Shown: piece after piece, positions 10,902-23,400 of the stretch
Layout of the letters: each line of letters opens with the position of its first letter
How positions within the stretch are numbered: position 1 is the first letter of the stretch
From: Orbilia blumenaviensis
Lineage: Eukaryota > Ascomycota > Orbiliomycetes > Orbiliales > Orbiliaceae
NCBI GenBank assembly: GCA_036872755.1
Contig: JAVHNS010000005.1
Span: forward strand, 2,418,001-2,482,000
Direction of reading: 5' to 3'
DNA: 64,000 nt
Position numbers and translations under genes: made by a program
The notes under the pieces: model-generated
What the model was told of the DNA's origin: nothing
The model's database searches: none
The model's input: only the letters and a program-made list of their open reading frames with translations

Positions 10902-12122
10902 CTAACTGACTCTTCTAACCGCAATAGCGTCTTGAGCACTTCCTCCGTGATAGTCTAGGAACCCGCCGTTCAGAACTTTCTTCGTCCATTTATTGCTCTC
11001 GCCCCTTGCCAAAACCATTGTCATCTTCAAAGCCATCCCCCCATCCTCTAACACGTTTTCAGGGAATAGCGTAAAAGTCCACCTTCCGAACGCCCAATTG
11101 AAGATGTACCTCCCTGCCCCTTCTTCACTCTTTCCTTCTGGTGAATTCGCAAACCATGCTATTCCCTTGATTCTATAAACCTCATCCCGTGGCGCTTTCT
11201 TCAACAGTTCCAGAAACTTCCCACCATCCAAACCTTGGCCTTTCTTCGGAACCCTGACGCTCAAAACTTCCACTTCATCGTTATGGCTCCCGTGCTTATG
11301 CCCATGCCCTTCGTGCCCCTTCTCCTCCTCAAGTTCCTCGAGCATTCCAATCCTAGCTCCATCAATTCCAAACACCAAGTCCGCACCAATTGAACCCTTA
11401 TCGCTCTTGACCCAGGGGGTTTCCTCGCTCACATCCCTTACCCTATCGACACAATCATCTAACCGCCGTTCATCGCATAGCTCCCATTTGTTCATTACTA
11501 TTAAATCTGTATATTTGGCCTGCAATTTGGCCGTATAGCTTGTATCTTCGTAGCCCTTCCAGTTCTCAACATCGATAACACTGATAACTCCGTCTAGTGT
11601 GATTCGAGGAACTGAAGGATCGGTGGCTGCAGACTTTTCTAAATCTTTCGCGATACGGTTGACTTCCATCGCAAGTGTTGCAGGAAATGCAGATCCCGAT
11701 GTCTCAATGACTATACGTGAGGGCTTTACGTCACGCAAAATCTCGGAGATGGCGTCCGATAGCTGACCAACGAGATTGCAACAGATACACCCATTGAGTA
11801 GCTCTGTAACGGAGGATACGGAAGAGGCATTTGGATTTGTAGTCGAGGTGAGGAGGGAGTCTACTGCGACATCACCAAATTCGTTCTTGAGGATTGCGAG
11901 AGTGTACTTGGGAGGCGGCGGCAGCTGTGGCAGGAGGTTGAGGATTAATGTGGTTTTCCCAGAGCCGAGGAAACCTGTGATAATACTGTAGGTAGGTACA
12001 CCAAAATTAACTTCCTTTCTGAAGCAATATATAAATTTAATATGCTCTAGTTGGAATACTTGCGTGATCGGGATGGGTGGCGGGATGGTCATCGCGGGCG
12101 CAGTACAATAGCGGCGGGGCAC
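10902..12122 (-). CDS. COG0523/CobW-family GTPase, putative metallochaperone
   Basis: This is a G3E-family P-loop GTPase of the COG0523 (CobW) group, which includes zinc chaperones such as ZNG1. The single frame gives 406 residues. The Walker A is GFLGSGKTT (50-58), preceded by VPTYSIIT. The metal-binding CxCC is in LLNGCICCNL (C112, C114, C115). ETSG (140-143) corresponds to the switch region, and NKWE (211-214) is the guanine-specificity motif with Glu instead of Asp. A His-rich stretch (HEGHGHKHGSH, 270-280) is a likely metal-binding loop. The C-terminal CobW_C domain includes RIKGIAWFANSPEG. Translation may begin at Met11, because the first ten residues and residues 21-43 are not family-like. 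An intron in that part is possible, with donor gtattc and acceptor ttcag near 12030-12000. The metal cannot be told from sequence. Confidence 0.88.
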   Translation of the reverse strand: MPRRYCTAPAMTIPPPIPITQVFQLEHIKFIYCFRKEVNFGVPTYSIITGFLGSGKTTLILNLLPQLPPPPKYTLAILKNEFGDVAVDSLLTSTTNPNASSVSSVTELLNGCICCNLVGQLSDAISEILRDVKPSRIVIETSGSAFPATLAMEVNRIAKDLEKSAATDPSVPRITLDGVISVIDVENWKGYEDTSYTAKLQAKYTDLIVMNKWELCDERRLDDCVDRVRDVSEETPWVKSDKGSIGADLVFGIDGARIGMLEELEEEKGHEGHGHKHGSHNDEVEVLSVRVPKKGQGLDGGKFLELLKKAPRDEVYRIKGIAWFANSPEGKSEEGAGRYIFNWAFGRWTFTLFPENVLEDGGMALKMTMVLARGESNKWTKKVLNGGFLDYHGGSAQDAIAVRRVS

Positions 12123-13555
12123 AGGTCGGCCGTGTATTCTGAGCTCGGGTATCTATAGGGGCAGGACCGGAACGGCGATCTAACGAAGAGTCGATACTAC
12201 GAAACCAACTCTATATAAGGAAAAAAGAATGCGACGGTCTATAAAACGACGAAACAAAGAATGAGTATCAACTGAAAGTTAATGCTGGAGCTTGGATTCG
12301 AGTTCGGGATGATTAGGCTACGGCGATCGGGGGGAAGCCGGATCGGCTTTAAATTTAGGCAACACAAAAAAATACAACAGCATGGTTTGTGTTGCCTAAT
12401 CAGCGTACCTCATCGGGTCCAATTGAAATAGCGTTGAGCTTCTTTACGTTATAGTGTGCAGTTCGCCACATGCAAGAGCAATACGGCTTCGAGGGGACGA
12501 TGTCAGAGAAACATTGACAACGAGCCTAGTATAGTTATCTGAGCGATGGCGGTGCTCGTGTCTGCTATACTTTCTGATTTTCACTTGTGCATTAGTATCT
12601 TAGCTGGTTTAAGCTTTGTGCATTGGCAGCAGCATGCTAGCAGGCTACGCAGGCTATGGGCCGTAGGCCAACTACAGTTTGATCAGTAATAACACAAACG
12701 ACCTGCAGACGGATGGTGACTCAATCGAGCTTTGCCTTGCATGATTTGAGACTCAGCCCACGAGAATAGACTCGGGTTAATTTACACTCGAGCTTATAGC
12801 AAATGTTCGGCCTGATTGATGCTTCATTCGGTTGGCCCAATCTGGGAGCTCTTCCTTCGGTTCATTCCGAGTGCCCAAGCACGGGCGTTTCGCTCAGGCT
12901 TGATTATAAAGACATTGCCTCCAATCAATGGTGAGATTATGTTTCCTTCGCTGAAGGCGAAGCTTCAACATCCCGCAAGGGCTCAAGGGACTGCATCCGC
13001 TTGGTCCCACACCGCAGAAGCTAAGCTTCTTGGGGCTAGGTGGTAGGATAAAAAAACAAAAAAAACATTAATTCGAGTGCAACAATCTTGTGAGGGTAAA
13101 GAGAAAATTTTGACTTCGTCTAGTTTTGCCTGAAAAATGCTAAGCACAAGTTTAATGACCGCGTTAAAATCCACGACGAAGTTCGCGCACCGAGGAAGGC
13201 CGTCGATTTCGGTCGCCTGGGCATTAATCCGGGGGGGCCTAGGATCTAAGCTAGTATCTAAAGTGATGGAAATATAGGTTTAAATTTAGTCTCCGTCTTT
13301 AGTATTTTTCTTTGTCTTGTATCCTTAACCCGACGTTGTATAAATATCTTTTTTCTTCCGCTAGCTGCAACGCCTTCACTATTATATATATGTGTGTTCA
13401 CCTTGGTCTCGTTGTAGTTTACCTGCAAGAATATTTAATTTTATCTTATAGTTAATATTGTCAACACCGGTCGGCGCTGTTGGCTTGTAATCCAGGACCC
13501 AGCACCCTAGCGTATCAAGACATCGTAGTCTTGCTTAGAAACCGAATACCCCGCA
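12123..13555. other. Intergenic, divergent promoters of COG0523 gene and NLR
   Basis: This 1.4 kb region lies between divergent genes. A tatataagg element lies near 12211-12219, about 90 nt upstream of the COG0523 start. A run of TA near 13380-13395 lies 160 nt upstream of the NLR start. Small open frames near 12816-13046 and 12983-13174 look spurious. No RNA gene or clear repeat is seen. Confidence 0.4.
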
Positions 13556-16500
13556 ATGGCCGTCCCCGCCGAACCTCCACCACCAGATTCTGCTTGCTGG
13601 GCTAAAGCCAAGAAGGTCTTTCTCGAGAATATTCTTTCCTCCAAAAAGCGACCGAGCCAGGAAAGTCTTGATCGCTTTCTGAAAGAAGATTTCCGTCTTG
13701 ATAAAGCCATTTCAAAATGCGAGACCCTCAAAACAGCAGCGGAAAACCAGTACAACAAGGGGAAAGGGTCGCGCTTTGTAGGGAAGCTGCTAGAGGTATT
13801 GATGACGGTTAAAGAAATCGCTGATCCGTTCCTGGAGTTTGCACCGGAGAGCGTGAGCATTGCTTGGAGCGCGGTCTCGTTTTTGATTCAGGTACGATTT
13901 TATCTGTATTCAATACCGATGCGTTTCTGAATATAGGTTGCGAGGGTTCTAGGTTGGTGCCAGTGACCTTGAAAATTGCGGTGTAATTGCAGAGGCATGC
14001 ACCAGCATTGCGACAGTTATTCTAAACTGCCGCCTATACGAGAATCGATATTCACAAACCAGCGATTTTGAGGCTGGCGACAGGGAAACTGAGATTGAAA
14101 TCATGAACGCTATCCCCAGCCTCCTTTCCTTGGTGTTGGAGTTTTCGTGGTATATTCAAACTCGGTTGAGCGAGCATAAAATACGTAGGAACTCTCTAGT
14201 CTAGAGGTTACTTTATAATTATTCTCTGCGGTGCATACTAATGTGATATGAGGAGTATATAGTGCGGTCGTTCAAAGAAACCTTTAACCCGAAGCTAAAG
14301 GAAAAATATGAGGAACTCCAGGAGGAGTATAAGAAGCTTCGCCAAATTGCCGGCGATGCCTTCCAAGAACGAGTTATGGATATGATGGATCGTAAGAAGA
14401 CCCGCTGGATTAAATTAAACACAAAAATAAAAATGTATACGATATTAAACATTTCCGAATTTTAGGGCTCAGTAAACACGGCGAAGAGCTTCGAACCACC
14501 CTCTTTCCAGCCCTAGAAGGTAAGCTAACCACAATCAAGACACCATCAATTTAGTATTAATTATGAATTCTAACAAATATCTTAGATATTAGGACAAAGC
14601 TTGAAGAAATTTCGGAGATTAAACAAATTCTGTCTGAAAGCCAGATCCGCGATCAATTCTTTCGTCATCGGGCTTCTTTAGCTCCAACTGCTGTTCATGA
14701 ATCCCAGCTCAACATCGTCCTAACACCTCTCTCACATGAGACAGAGCATCTTTGCCAATGGCTTTTTCAAGAAGATTGTTACCTAAAATGGGAAGCGATC
14801 TCCAAGCCCAGCGACAGTACCATAAAGGCAGCAGAAGGTACTAGTCAGCCGGTAGGTCTGGCGGCGGCATCGCAAAAGGTTGAGAAGAAGGATGAGACCG
14901 CTTGTGGGGTAGAGATCGAGAATAAAGAGAGTAGCGATCCCGAAATTACGCCAAATGATGAGAAGCCTCCAAGGATATGCTATATCAAAGGTCGGCCCGG
15001 TTTTGGGAAATCTGTCACCGTCGCCTGTGCACTCACCCGCCTGGCAAAGCCCGAAAGGAAGTGCTCCGTATGCTATTTCTTTTTTAGGAAAGGTGACGAG
15101 TCTACACAAACTTCACGAGAAGCGCTTTTATCTTTTGCTGGCCAGATATTTAGTGAGAAATTTGCAACTAGCAAAACTGAGATGGAAAGGTTCAATGCCC
15201 TCATAGAGAAGGCATGGCATGCAGCTGACGAGGTATTTGCCGATACTCAGCTCAAAGAAGGTACCAATATTGCAGCTGGCCAGCTTAGTATGCTCTCAAA
15301 TTCTATTTTAAAGAAGTTGGTCGAAGATCTGGCGAAAACCCACCGAAAACCCATCTATATTGTTTTGGACGCTATCGATGAATGCGTGGACTTCGAAAGC
15401 GAGGAGCTGGTGCCTTGGTTGTTGGAGCTCGCTCGATCGTCCGAAAGTAATATCAAAGTTTTGTTCTCAAGTCGTGATAGTTTGGAGTTAGAGACTCTAT
15501 TGGGTAACGAGATCTGGACTACAGACAAGGGGGAGCGTGGGGATACAATATCAGAAGGTGGCGACGCCAGCGAAACTACAAGCAATCACTCGGTATCTGG
15601 AGCACTTAGCGTCACGGGTCAAAGTAACGGCTGGGAAGATGATGGTAGCGGGGAAGACACGGACGGCGAAGAGGAAGGGGGCGAAGAAGGTACGGGCGTA
15701 GACGAGAGTATCGCTAGGAAATTCGGCGATTCCATCGTACTCACCGTCACGGAAAAGACAAATTCAGCAGATATGGACGCTTACCTCACAAGCTCTCTCA
15801 CAAAGCTCGTCATTAGAAGAATGGTGAATTATAGGTTCGGCCGTGGAAAAATTATCGACGTTTCCCGGATGGTGGAGGGCATCAAAAAGAAGGCAAATGG
15901 CATGTTCACATACAGCGCCATGGTTATTGCGAGTTTGGGTCAGCCATCATCGTTAAGTCTGGCTGAGAGATTGAGGCGCCTACCGGATGGTATGGACGAG
16001 CTTTATAGACGCCGACTTGAATCTCTAACAACGGAAGAGAGAAAACTTGTTACTCTTGCGCTTAAGCGAATTGTCTTTGGCCTGGGCGACATCGGAACAG
16101 TTGAGATTGCGGAACAGTTTAAAGAATTCTACGAAAACGACGACTATGAAGATGGCGATAATCATTTTGATATCATTTCCCATGCTGCTACGAGTACAGT
16201 GGGCGATATTGAACGGGATATGGATGAAGAAGATGATGGGAACACGAAGAACGGTACGGAAGATGTCGAAGAGGAAGAAACAGAGTATTTACAAAATACT
16301 TTAGGGGAAGAAAAGCAGGCGGCAATTTCTGTCCTGGATGACGACATAGATGATGAGGACTATGAGGACAGTGAAGGAGAATACCTACCAATATGGCAGA
16401 CGTCTCTCCAGGATGCACTGAACAACCCCGAAGTAGCGGATACCATATACCATCTCGAGCAAGCAGGTCGAGACTTCTTTCAATTCTCGGCAGAAAAGAA

Positions 16501-19500
16501 GACAATAGATGTGATCCACAAGTCTGTCAGAGACTGGGTCGAAAACGAAGCAACAAAGGCTGCAGAAAGAGACAACAATAAGGTATCCCTCAATTCCTTG
16601 TTCACCTGGGACGATAAAACGCAGAGCCTGAGGCTTTCTATGCCGATCCCAGTGAACCTGATGCAATCAAATAACGTGGTCGATTTCCAGAGCGAGAGGG
16701 ATACACATCTAGATATTGCGATTTACAATCTTAAAGTTTTGAATAACAGGGGGTTCAAAGAGCAGTACATGCCAGATCCAGAAGAATACCTTCAAAGCTG
16801 TGAGGTCGAAGATAGCGGAGATAGCGAAAAGGAAGTAGAGGATGGAGAAGAGAAAGAGGACGGAGAAGACAAGCGAGATGAAAACGGTGGGGATTCTGAT
16901 GTTAAAAGGGTGAGCAATGACAGTGCCATTGGCAAAGCCGAGCCAGCGGTAGGAAACCATGATGATACTACCATCGAGAACACTACAACGGAACGCAATG
17001 AAAACTCCATTCGAGGAACAAGAAAAACAAGTGAATCCGAAGCCGAAGTTCCAGCTACGGACACAAATGCAGGTGAAGGCGCAGACGCAGACGCAGACGA
17101 GGACGAGGTCGAGGAATCCTTGATGGGAACAGAAACAACGGTAGAACCTAAAGATGACAACCGCAAGGCACTTGGCTACGTCAATGCAGAACTAAAGAAT
17201 AACCACCGATACGAAGTCGTTCATTGGGGGGAACACTTGAAAAAACTCGAGGAACTTTTCCCCACGGAAGAAAGAGTGGGCCCAAAATGGGATGCCCTTT
17301 GGGAAGAGGTCACAAAATTCCTTCACCCAGAAACATTTGATAGATGGGCTCCCCATTGGTTCCAGTTTGCCCTTAGCAGAGATGTCGACAGAAGCTTTAA
17401 GGAGAAACTTCTACCCCTCCAATTGATGGCATGGTGGGGAATTCAAATGGTGGTGAAGCATCTGTTGGATGAAATGAAAGTCGATCCAAATCAAGCTGAT
17501 TCCAGAGGAGAAACCCCGCTTCATGCTGCATTCCAGCAAGCGAACCTAATAGAGTTGCTCCTCAAGCACAAAGCGGACGTGTATGCTCGCAGAAACGATG
17601 GCCGAACTTGCTTCCAACTTGTTTGCAGTTCCTCTGAATTTTCCTCGAGTGATATTGACCTCGATTCCACTGCCATAAAGAACATGATTAGAGTAGCGAG
17701 GTTGCTTATCGAAGCTGGGTCTGATGTCAATGACTCGAAGGCTATGCCGAAGGAAATGCCCCCAATATTCTGCGCACTCGCCACCGGAGATCTTGATTTC
17801 TTTGACCTCTTTATGAAGCACGGTGCTAACGTCCAACAGCCAGATCTGACTGGATTTACGCCTTTACATAAGGTCTGGGCTAACGCTTCTACAGCAACTA
17901 AAGAGGTCCGAGCGAAGATCGCTGCGGAATTGATAAAAGCAGGCGCTAATGTCAATGCTGAAGACATCGACAGCGTGATGCCGTTAACTCTAGCTGTCCG
18001 GTTTCAAAACCTGCACGGAGTAGAACTCCTAATCAAACACGGTGCTGACGTCACGGATGAAGACAGTCGAGGATACCAGGCGATTCATGAAGCGGCTGCT
18101 CCATTAGAATACGAAAACGACGAGACGGCTTTAGCAATCCTAGATCTACTATTCGATAACGGCGTCAACGTGAAATGTAAAGCTAAATCTGGAAGGACGT
18201 CAATTCTACTGGCCTTAATAGAAGGGAATATAGTTGTCTTTGAGTACCTCATACAAAGACTCTTGAAACAAGATAGCACCGGGAGTGAATTTTTGGTCAA
18301 ACCCCAACTGGAGGGGGAGAACCTATTTCACTCAGCAGCAAGAGTGGATAACTCAAAAGCTGGCCTCGATGGTGTAAAGGTTCTTTGCAAATACTTATCT
18401 AAAGAAGAAATACTTGAGATGCTGAACCTCAGAGAACCCGAGAGGTCTAGAACTCCATTGCTATTAGCAGCATATTTTGAAAGATTGGACCTGGTCAAGT
18501 ACTATATAGAGCTGGGAGCCGACTTTACCGTGGAGGATATCGGGGGCCTCAACATTGTGCAACTTTTATTTGACGACTGGATTATCAAATCCATGGTCTT
18601 GACACCACCAAGCGACTGCGCTACCAGGCTCGAGATGATGGTATCTCTGATCCAGTCAAACACCAGCCTTGTCAAGAGCAATGGAGACGGGTTGCTTCGT
18701 GGTGCCGTTTCAAGGAAGGCAACATCACTAGTTACGGCTCTTATCAATGCCGGCGTTGATCCGCTGAACGAAGATGCAACTGGTTGGAATTGCATTGACC
18801 TGGCAATCGAAACCGGGTTTACCCCTGAAGGATCCCCAGATATTCAAACAGCCATTTCAGAATACCGAAACTCAAAGTTCGAAACCAAGACGTTCACATC
18901 GCCAACTAGGATGAGCAGTACCCATAAGAGCAAGTACATCGAAGTCTCCGAGGATGGCTTGTCAATCAGCGAACCAAATTTACCTGACGAGTATTGTGAG
19001 TAGTTTACATATTACAAAACTATCCCGCACACAGACTAATACCTTGACTATAGCCGACCTTGATGACGAGATTGTCGCTGCTGCCATATTTGCAGATTCA
19101 CCAATATCCCCCAAGATGGATCTTTTTTACTTCGAAGTTACTTTAAGAATAGCAGATCCAGGAAGACCGTAAGTTTACTTAAGCTTTATTGCAATTTGCA
19201 GTTCCTAACGCACAAAATTCTTTTTTTAGCTATGTTGCCATTGGTTTGGTCGCCGATCCATGCCCTACGGACCGTATGCCTGGTCTGGGTTACTCGGACA
19301 CTACAAGCTACGCCTGGCACGGCGATGACGGGCGACTCTACACTAGCCGAATGCCCGGTTCATGGTACTATTTCAGCAATCAGACGCCCTTCAAAACTGG
19401 CGACATCATAGGATGCGGCTACAATAAGATATCAAAAGAAATATTCTTTACGAGAAATGGGGAATATAGCGGTGCAGCTTGGGACGTTACAACAGTCAAC

Positions 19501-19632
19501 GGTGAGAGATTGTGGCCAGCTATTGGTGCAAAGGCAATGTTTTCAGCGACCCTCAACTTCGGAGCTACGCCTTTTTCGTGGACTAGATTGGAAAATCTCA
19601 AAGAGGAGACAGTAAAAACCGAGGCTTTGTGA
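13556..19632 (+). CDS. NLR-type NACHT-ankyrin-SPRY protein
   Basis: This is a fungal STAND/NLR protein, a class associated with non-self recognition and programmed cell death. Seven exons are joined: 13556-13891, 13953-14184, 14263-14391, 14466-14519, 14586-18995, 19054-19168 and 19230-19632 (1892 residues, all phases consistent). The N-terminal helical domain (about 1-190) resembles NACHT-associated N-terminal domains, with FAPESVSIAWSAVSF as a family-like core. The NACHT part has Walker A GRPGFGKS (386-393), YFFFRKGDES, and Walker B-like IVLDAIDEC (about 510). A long variable region follows with several Asp/Glu-rich linkers. Ankyrin repeats run from about 1222 (DSRGETPLHAA) to 1690. A C-terminal SPRY domain spans about 1725-1892, with YVAIGLVADP, DDGRLY and GDIIGCGYN. 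Most introns sit in the first kilobase. The effector type of the N-terminus is uncertain; it is not an obvious HET or HeLo domain. Confidence 0.9.
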
Positions 19633-20400
19633 GAATTGGGAGGTTTGAGTAGATAGCCGGTGAATTGTAATCATAGTATAACAGATATTTTCAACGATAG
19701 AAAACAAAAACGCTTCGGAAGGGCCGATTTTCAAGTGCTTATTTACGTAGCTTATTTACTAATTAACATTTCTTAAGTATATATACTATTTCTGATGGCC
19801 GCTAGTTCACTAGTACGACTGTTATAGTATAACAATGTTATGCAACTTTGCTAAACCAACTGCTAAAGCAAAGATGGGAACTTCATGATTTCAAGCCTGC
19901 GCTAAGTTCCTTTCCATCAAGGGTAATTCAGTACATCGATTATTGTCGGTAGGATCACGCACACTACAATACGTATATATCTAATTAAAAGGTCCTCTGA
20001 CCTAGAGCTTGCACAAACAGAATTCCAGATTAGCTATTCTCAGAAAGCGAACCCCCCTGGGGTTTGGCTCTATGGACATATACACGAGAATGAACGAGAA
20101 GGCTTATATGCCATACCAGGTATCTTGTTTTGATTTGTCTTTGCAGATACAGGCAACCCGAAATCGTAAATGACGGGTGATATACTACTACAATTATCTT
20201 GAATTATTTTCGGTTTGAGAATTGAAAAAAGGAAATGCAACACAACAAAATACAACAGATATCGGCTTGGATGACCGGGATATGCGGGAACAAAGGAAAT
20301 TTAGGAAACAACCAAAAGGAAAAGAATTATGCTAAAGTTCATCAGAAATTGAGCTCGTTTACGGCTCATAAAAGTACAGAGAAAGGGTGAATCATATACA
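19633..20400. other. Intergenic between convergent NLR and surface-protein gene
   Basis: This 768-nt spacer lies between convergent 3' ends. It is AT-rich and contains no supported gene. The short minus-strand frame at 20070-20255 has no recognizable product. Confidence 0.4.
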
Positions 20401-23400
20401 TTAGATTAGGAAGATGGTGGCAATGACGGCACCAACGAAAGCACCAAAACTGTAGTGCATCTTGGAAGCTGCGCCAGTGTAAGTTGGTGGAGGAGGAGTG
20501 GAGGTTGCTGGTGGCTGGCAGGAAGTATCTCCAGGGGCACAGACGGAGAGCGTGGTAGGGACTGGGGGACATCCCGGACCGCCGTAGCCATCGCAAACCG
20601 GAGTAGACTGTGGGCAGTAAGGGCCACCTGGTTCTCCGCAACCTGGAGTAGGAGTAGGCTCTGGTGGGCATTCCGGACCGCCTGGTTCGCCACATCCTGG
20701 AGTAGGAGTAGGCTCTGGTGGGCATTCCGGACCGCCTGGTTCGCCACATCCTGGAGTAGGAGTAGGCTCTGGTGGGCATTCCGGACCGCCTGGTTCGCCA
20801 CAGCCTGGAGTAGGAGTAGGCTCTGGTGGGCATTCCGGACCACCCGGTTCACCGCAACCTGGAGTGGGCTCTGGAGGACATTCTGGACCGCCTGGTTCAC
20901 CGCAACCTGGAGTGGGCTCTGGAGGACATTCTGGACCGCCTGGTTCGCCGCAGCCTGGAGTGGGGGTTGGCTTTGGTGGGTTGTATGGAGTAGTCTCTCC
21001 AGGTGGACATTCTGGGCCACCTGGTTCACCGCAACCTGGAGTTGGCTTGGGGCATTCTGGACCACCTGGCTCACCACAACCTGGGGTAGGGGTTGGCTTT
21101 GGTGGGTTATATGGAGTAGTCTCTCCAGGTGGACATTCTGGGCCACCTGGCTCACCACAACCTGGGGTAGGGGTTGGCTTTGGTGGATTGTATGGTGGTG
21201 TTGTCTCCCCAGGTGGGCACTCTGGGCCGCCGGGTTCACCGCAACCTGGAGTTGGCTTGGGGCATTCTGGACCACCTGGCTCACCACAACCTGGGGTAGG
21301 GGTTGGCTTTGGTGGGTTATAAGGTGGTGTAGTCTCTCCAGGTGGGCACTCTGGGCCACCAGGCTCGCCGCATCCAGGTGGAGATGTAGGTTTTGGTGGA
21401 TTGTATGGTGGTGTAGTCTCCCCAGGTGGGCACTCTGGGCCGCCGGGTTCTCCGCAGCCTGGATTTGGCTTGGGACATTCCGGACCGCCAGGCTCGCCAC
21501 AGCCAGGTGTTGGCTTCGGTGGAGTTGGAGTCGTCTCTGGGCAAGGAACTGTAGATGTAAGTGTAGTAGGCTCGCAGTTCTTGCAAGGCTTAGTGGTGAT
21601 TATGATGGTGCTGTACTGAGTATGTGTCCTAATAGAGGTGACAACCTGAGTTGTGGTCTCTTCAGGGCATGGGACAACGGTTGTGATAGTAGTTGGTTCA
21701 CAAGTCTTGCAATATTTAGTAACATAGGTACTGGTGGTCACAGTCTTATGGGTTGTCTCGGGGCATGGAACGACAGTGGTGATAGTAGTAGGCTCGCAGT
21801 ACGTGCATGGCTTGGTAACATATGTCGTAGTAGTGTACTTGACAGTGTGGCCAGGACACGCTGGTTGACCGTAGCCACCACAAGTCTGAACGGGAGGGCA
21901 TGCCGGCTGTCCGTATCCTCCGCACGTCTCAACTGGAGGCTGGGTCGTGGCTGGGCAGTCTGGCTGATTGAGGCCACCACAAGTCGGTTCTGGAGGCTCG
22001 GTCGTCTCAGGTGGGCATACCTGATTTTTATACGGACCGCATGTAGCTGGTGGACCTGTGGTGCTTGGAGGTTTCGTGGTTGTGGTATTTGGTGGCTCCG
22101 TTGGGCAAGGTTCGTCACCATTGGCTCCACAGGTAGTGCTTGGAGGCCGGGTGGTCGTGGTGTTTGGTGGCTCTGTTGGACATGGTTCATCACCATTGGC
22201 CCCACAGGTTGGGCTGGGAGGCTCAGTGGTGGTAGAGCTGCTAGTGGTAGAACTACAGGGCTCATCGCCGTTAGCGCCACAGGTCGGGCAAGGTCCAAGG
22301 TCTCCAGTACCACAAGTTGGGCTGGGAGGCTCGGTGGTGGTAGAACTGCTAGTGGTAGAACTACATGGTTCGTCACCATTGGCCCCACAGGTTGGGCAAG
22401 GACCCAGATCACCTGTACCACAAGTTGGGCTAGGAGGCTCGGTGGTGGTAGAGCTGCTAGTGGTAGAACTACAAGGCTCATCGCCATTGGCGCCACAGGT
22501 CGGGCAAGGACCCAGATCACCTGTACCACAAGTTGGGCTAGGAGGCTCGGTGGTGGTAGAGCTGCTAGTGGTAGAACTACAAGGCTCATCGCCATTGGCG
22601 CCACAGGTCGGGCAAGGTCCAAGGTCGCCAGTACCACAGGTTGGGGTTGGAGGCTCTGTAGTACTACTGGTTGTAGAGCTAGTAGTGGTAGAGCTAGTGG
22701 TGGTAGAGCTGGTGGTGGAAGTGCAGGGCTCATTGCCATATGGTCCACAAGTTGGACAAGGCCCGAGCTCGCCGGTACCACAGGTTGGGGTTGGGGGTTC
22801 CGTGGTCGTGGTCGAGCTGGTGGTGGACGTACAAGGTTCATCTCCATTAACTCCACATGTTGGGCAAGGCCCAAGCTCACTAGTACCACAGGTTGGAGTT
22901 GGGGGTTCTGTGGTCGTGGTCGAGCTGGTGGTCGAGCTAGTCGTAGAGCTGCTGGTGGTTGAGCTTGTAGTGGAAGTGCAAGGTTCATCACCGTTGACCC
23001 CACAGGTCGGGCAAGGCCCAAGTTCGCCTACACCACAGGTAGGAGTTGGAGTAGTAGTAGTAGTAGTCGTGGTAGTAGTGCAAGGTTCATCACCGTTGAC
23101 TCCACAGGTTGGGCAGGGTCCAAGCTCACCGGTACCACAGGTAGGAGTTGGAGGCTCAGTAGTGGTGGTCGTCGTAGTCGTGGTAGTGGTGCAAGGTTCA
23201 TCACCGTTGACTCCACAGGTTGGGCAGGGTCCAAGCTCACCGGTACCACAGGTAGGAGTTGGAGGCTCAGTAGTGGTGGTCGTCGTCGTCGTGGTAGTGG
23301 TGCAAGGTTCATCACCGTTGACTCCACATGTTGGGCAGGGTCCAAGCTCACCGGTACCACAGGTAGGAGTTGGAGGCTCAGTAGTGGTGGTCGTCGTAGT

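Noticed and set aside
20455..22962. 835-codon plus-strand open frame, Trp/Arg-rich
   Set aside because: It is the antisense of the GCGEPGGPECP and neighbouring repeats; its composition is an artefact of codon periodicity, while the minus strand has a signal peptide, intron and GPI tail.
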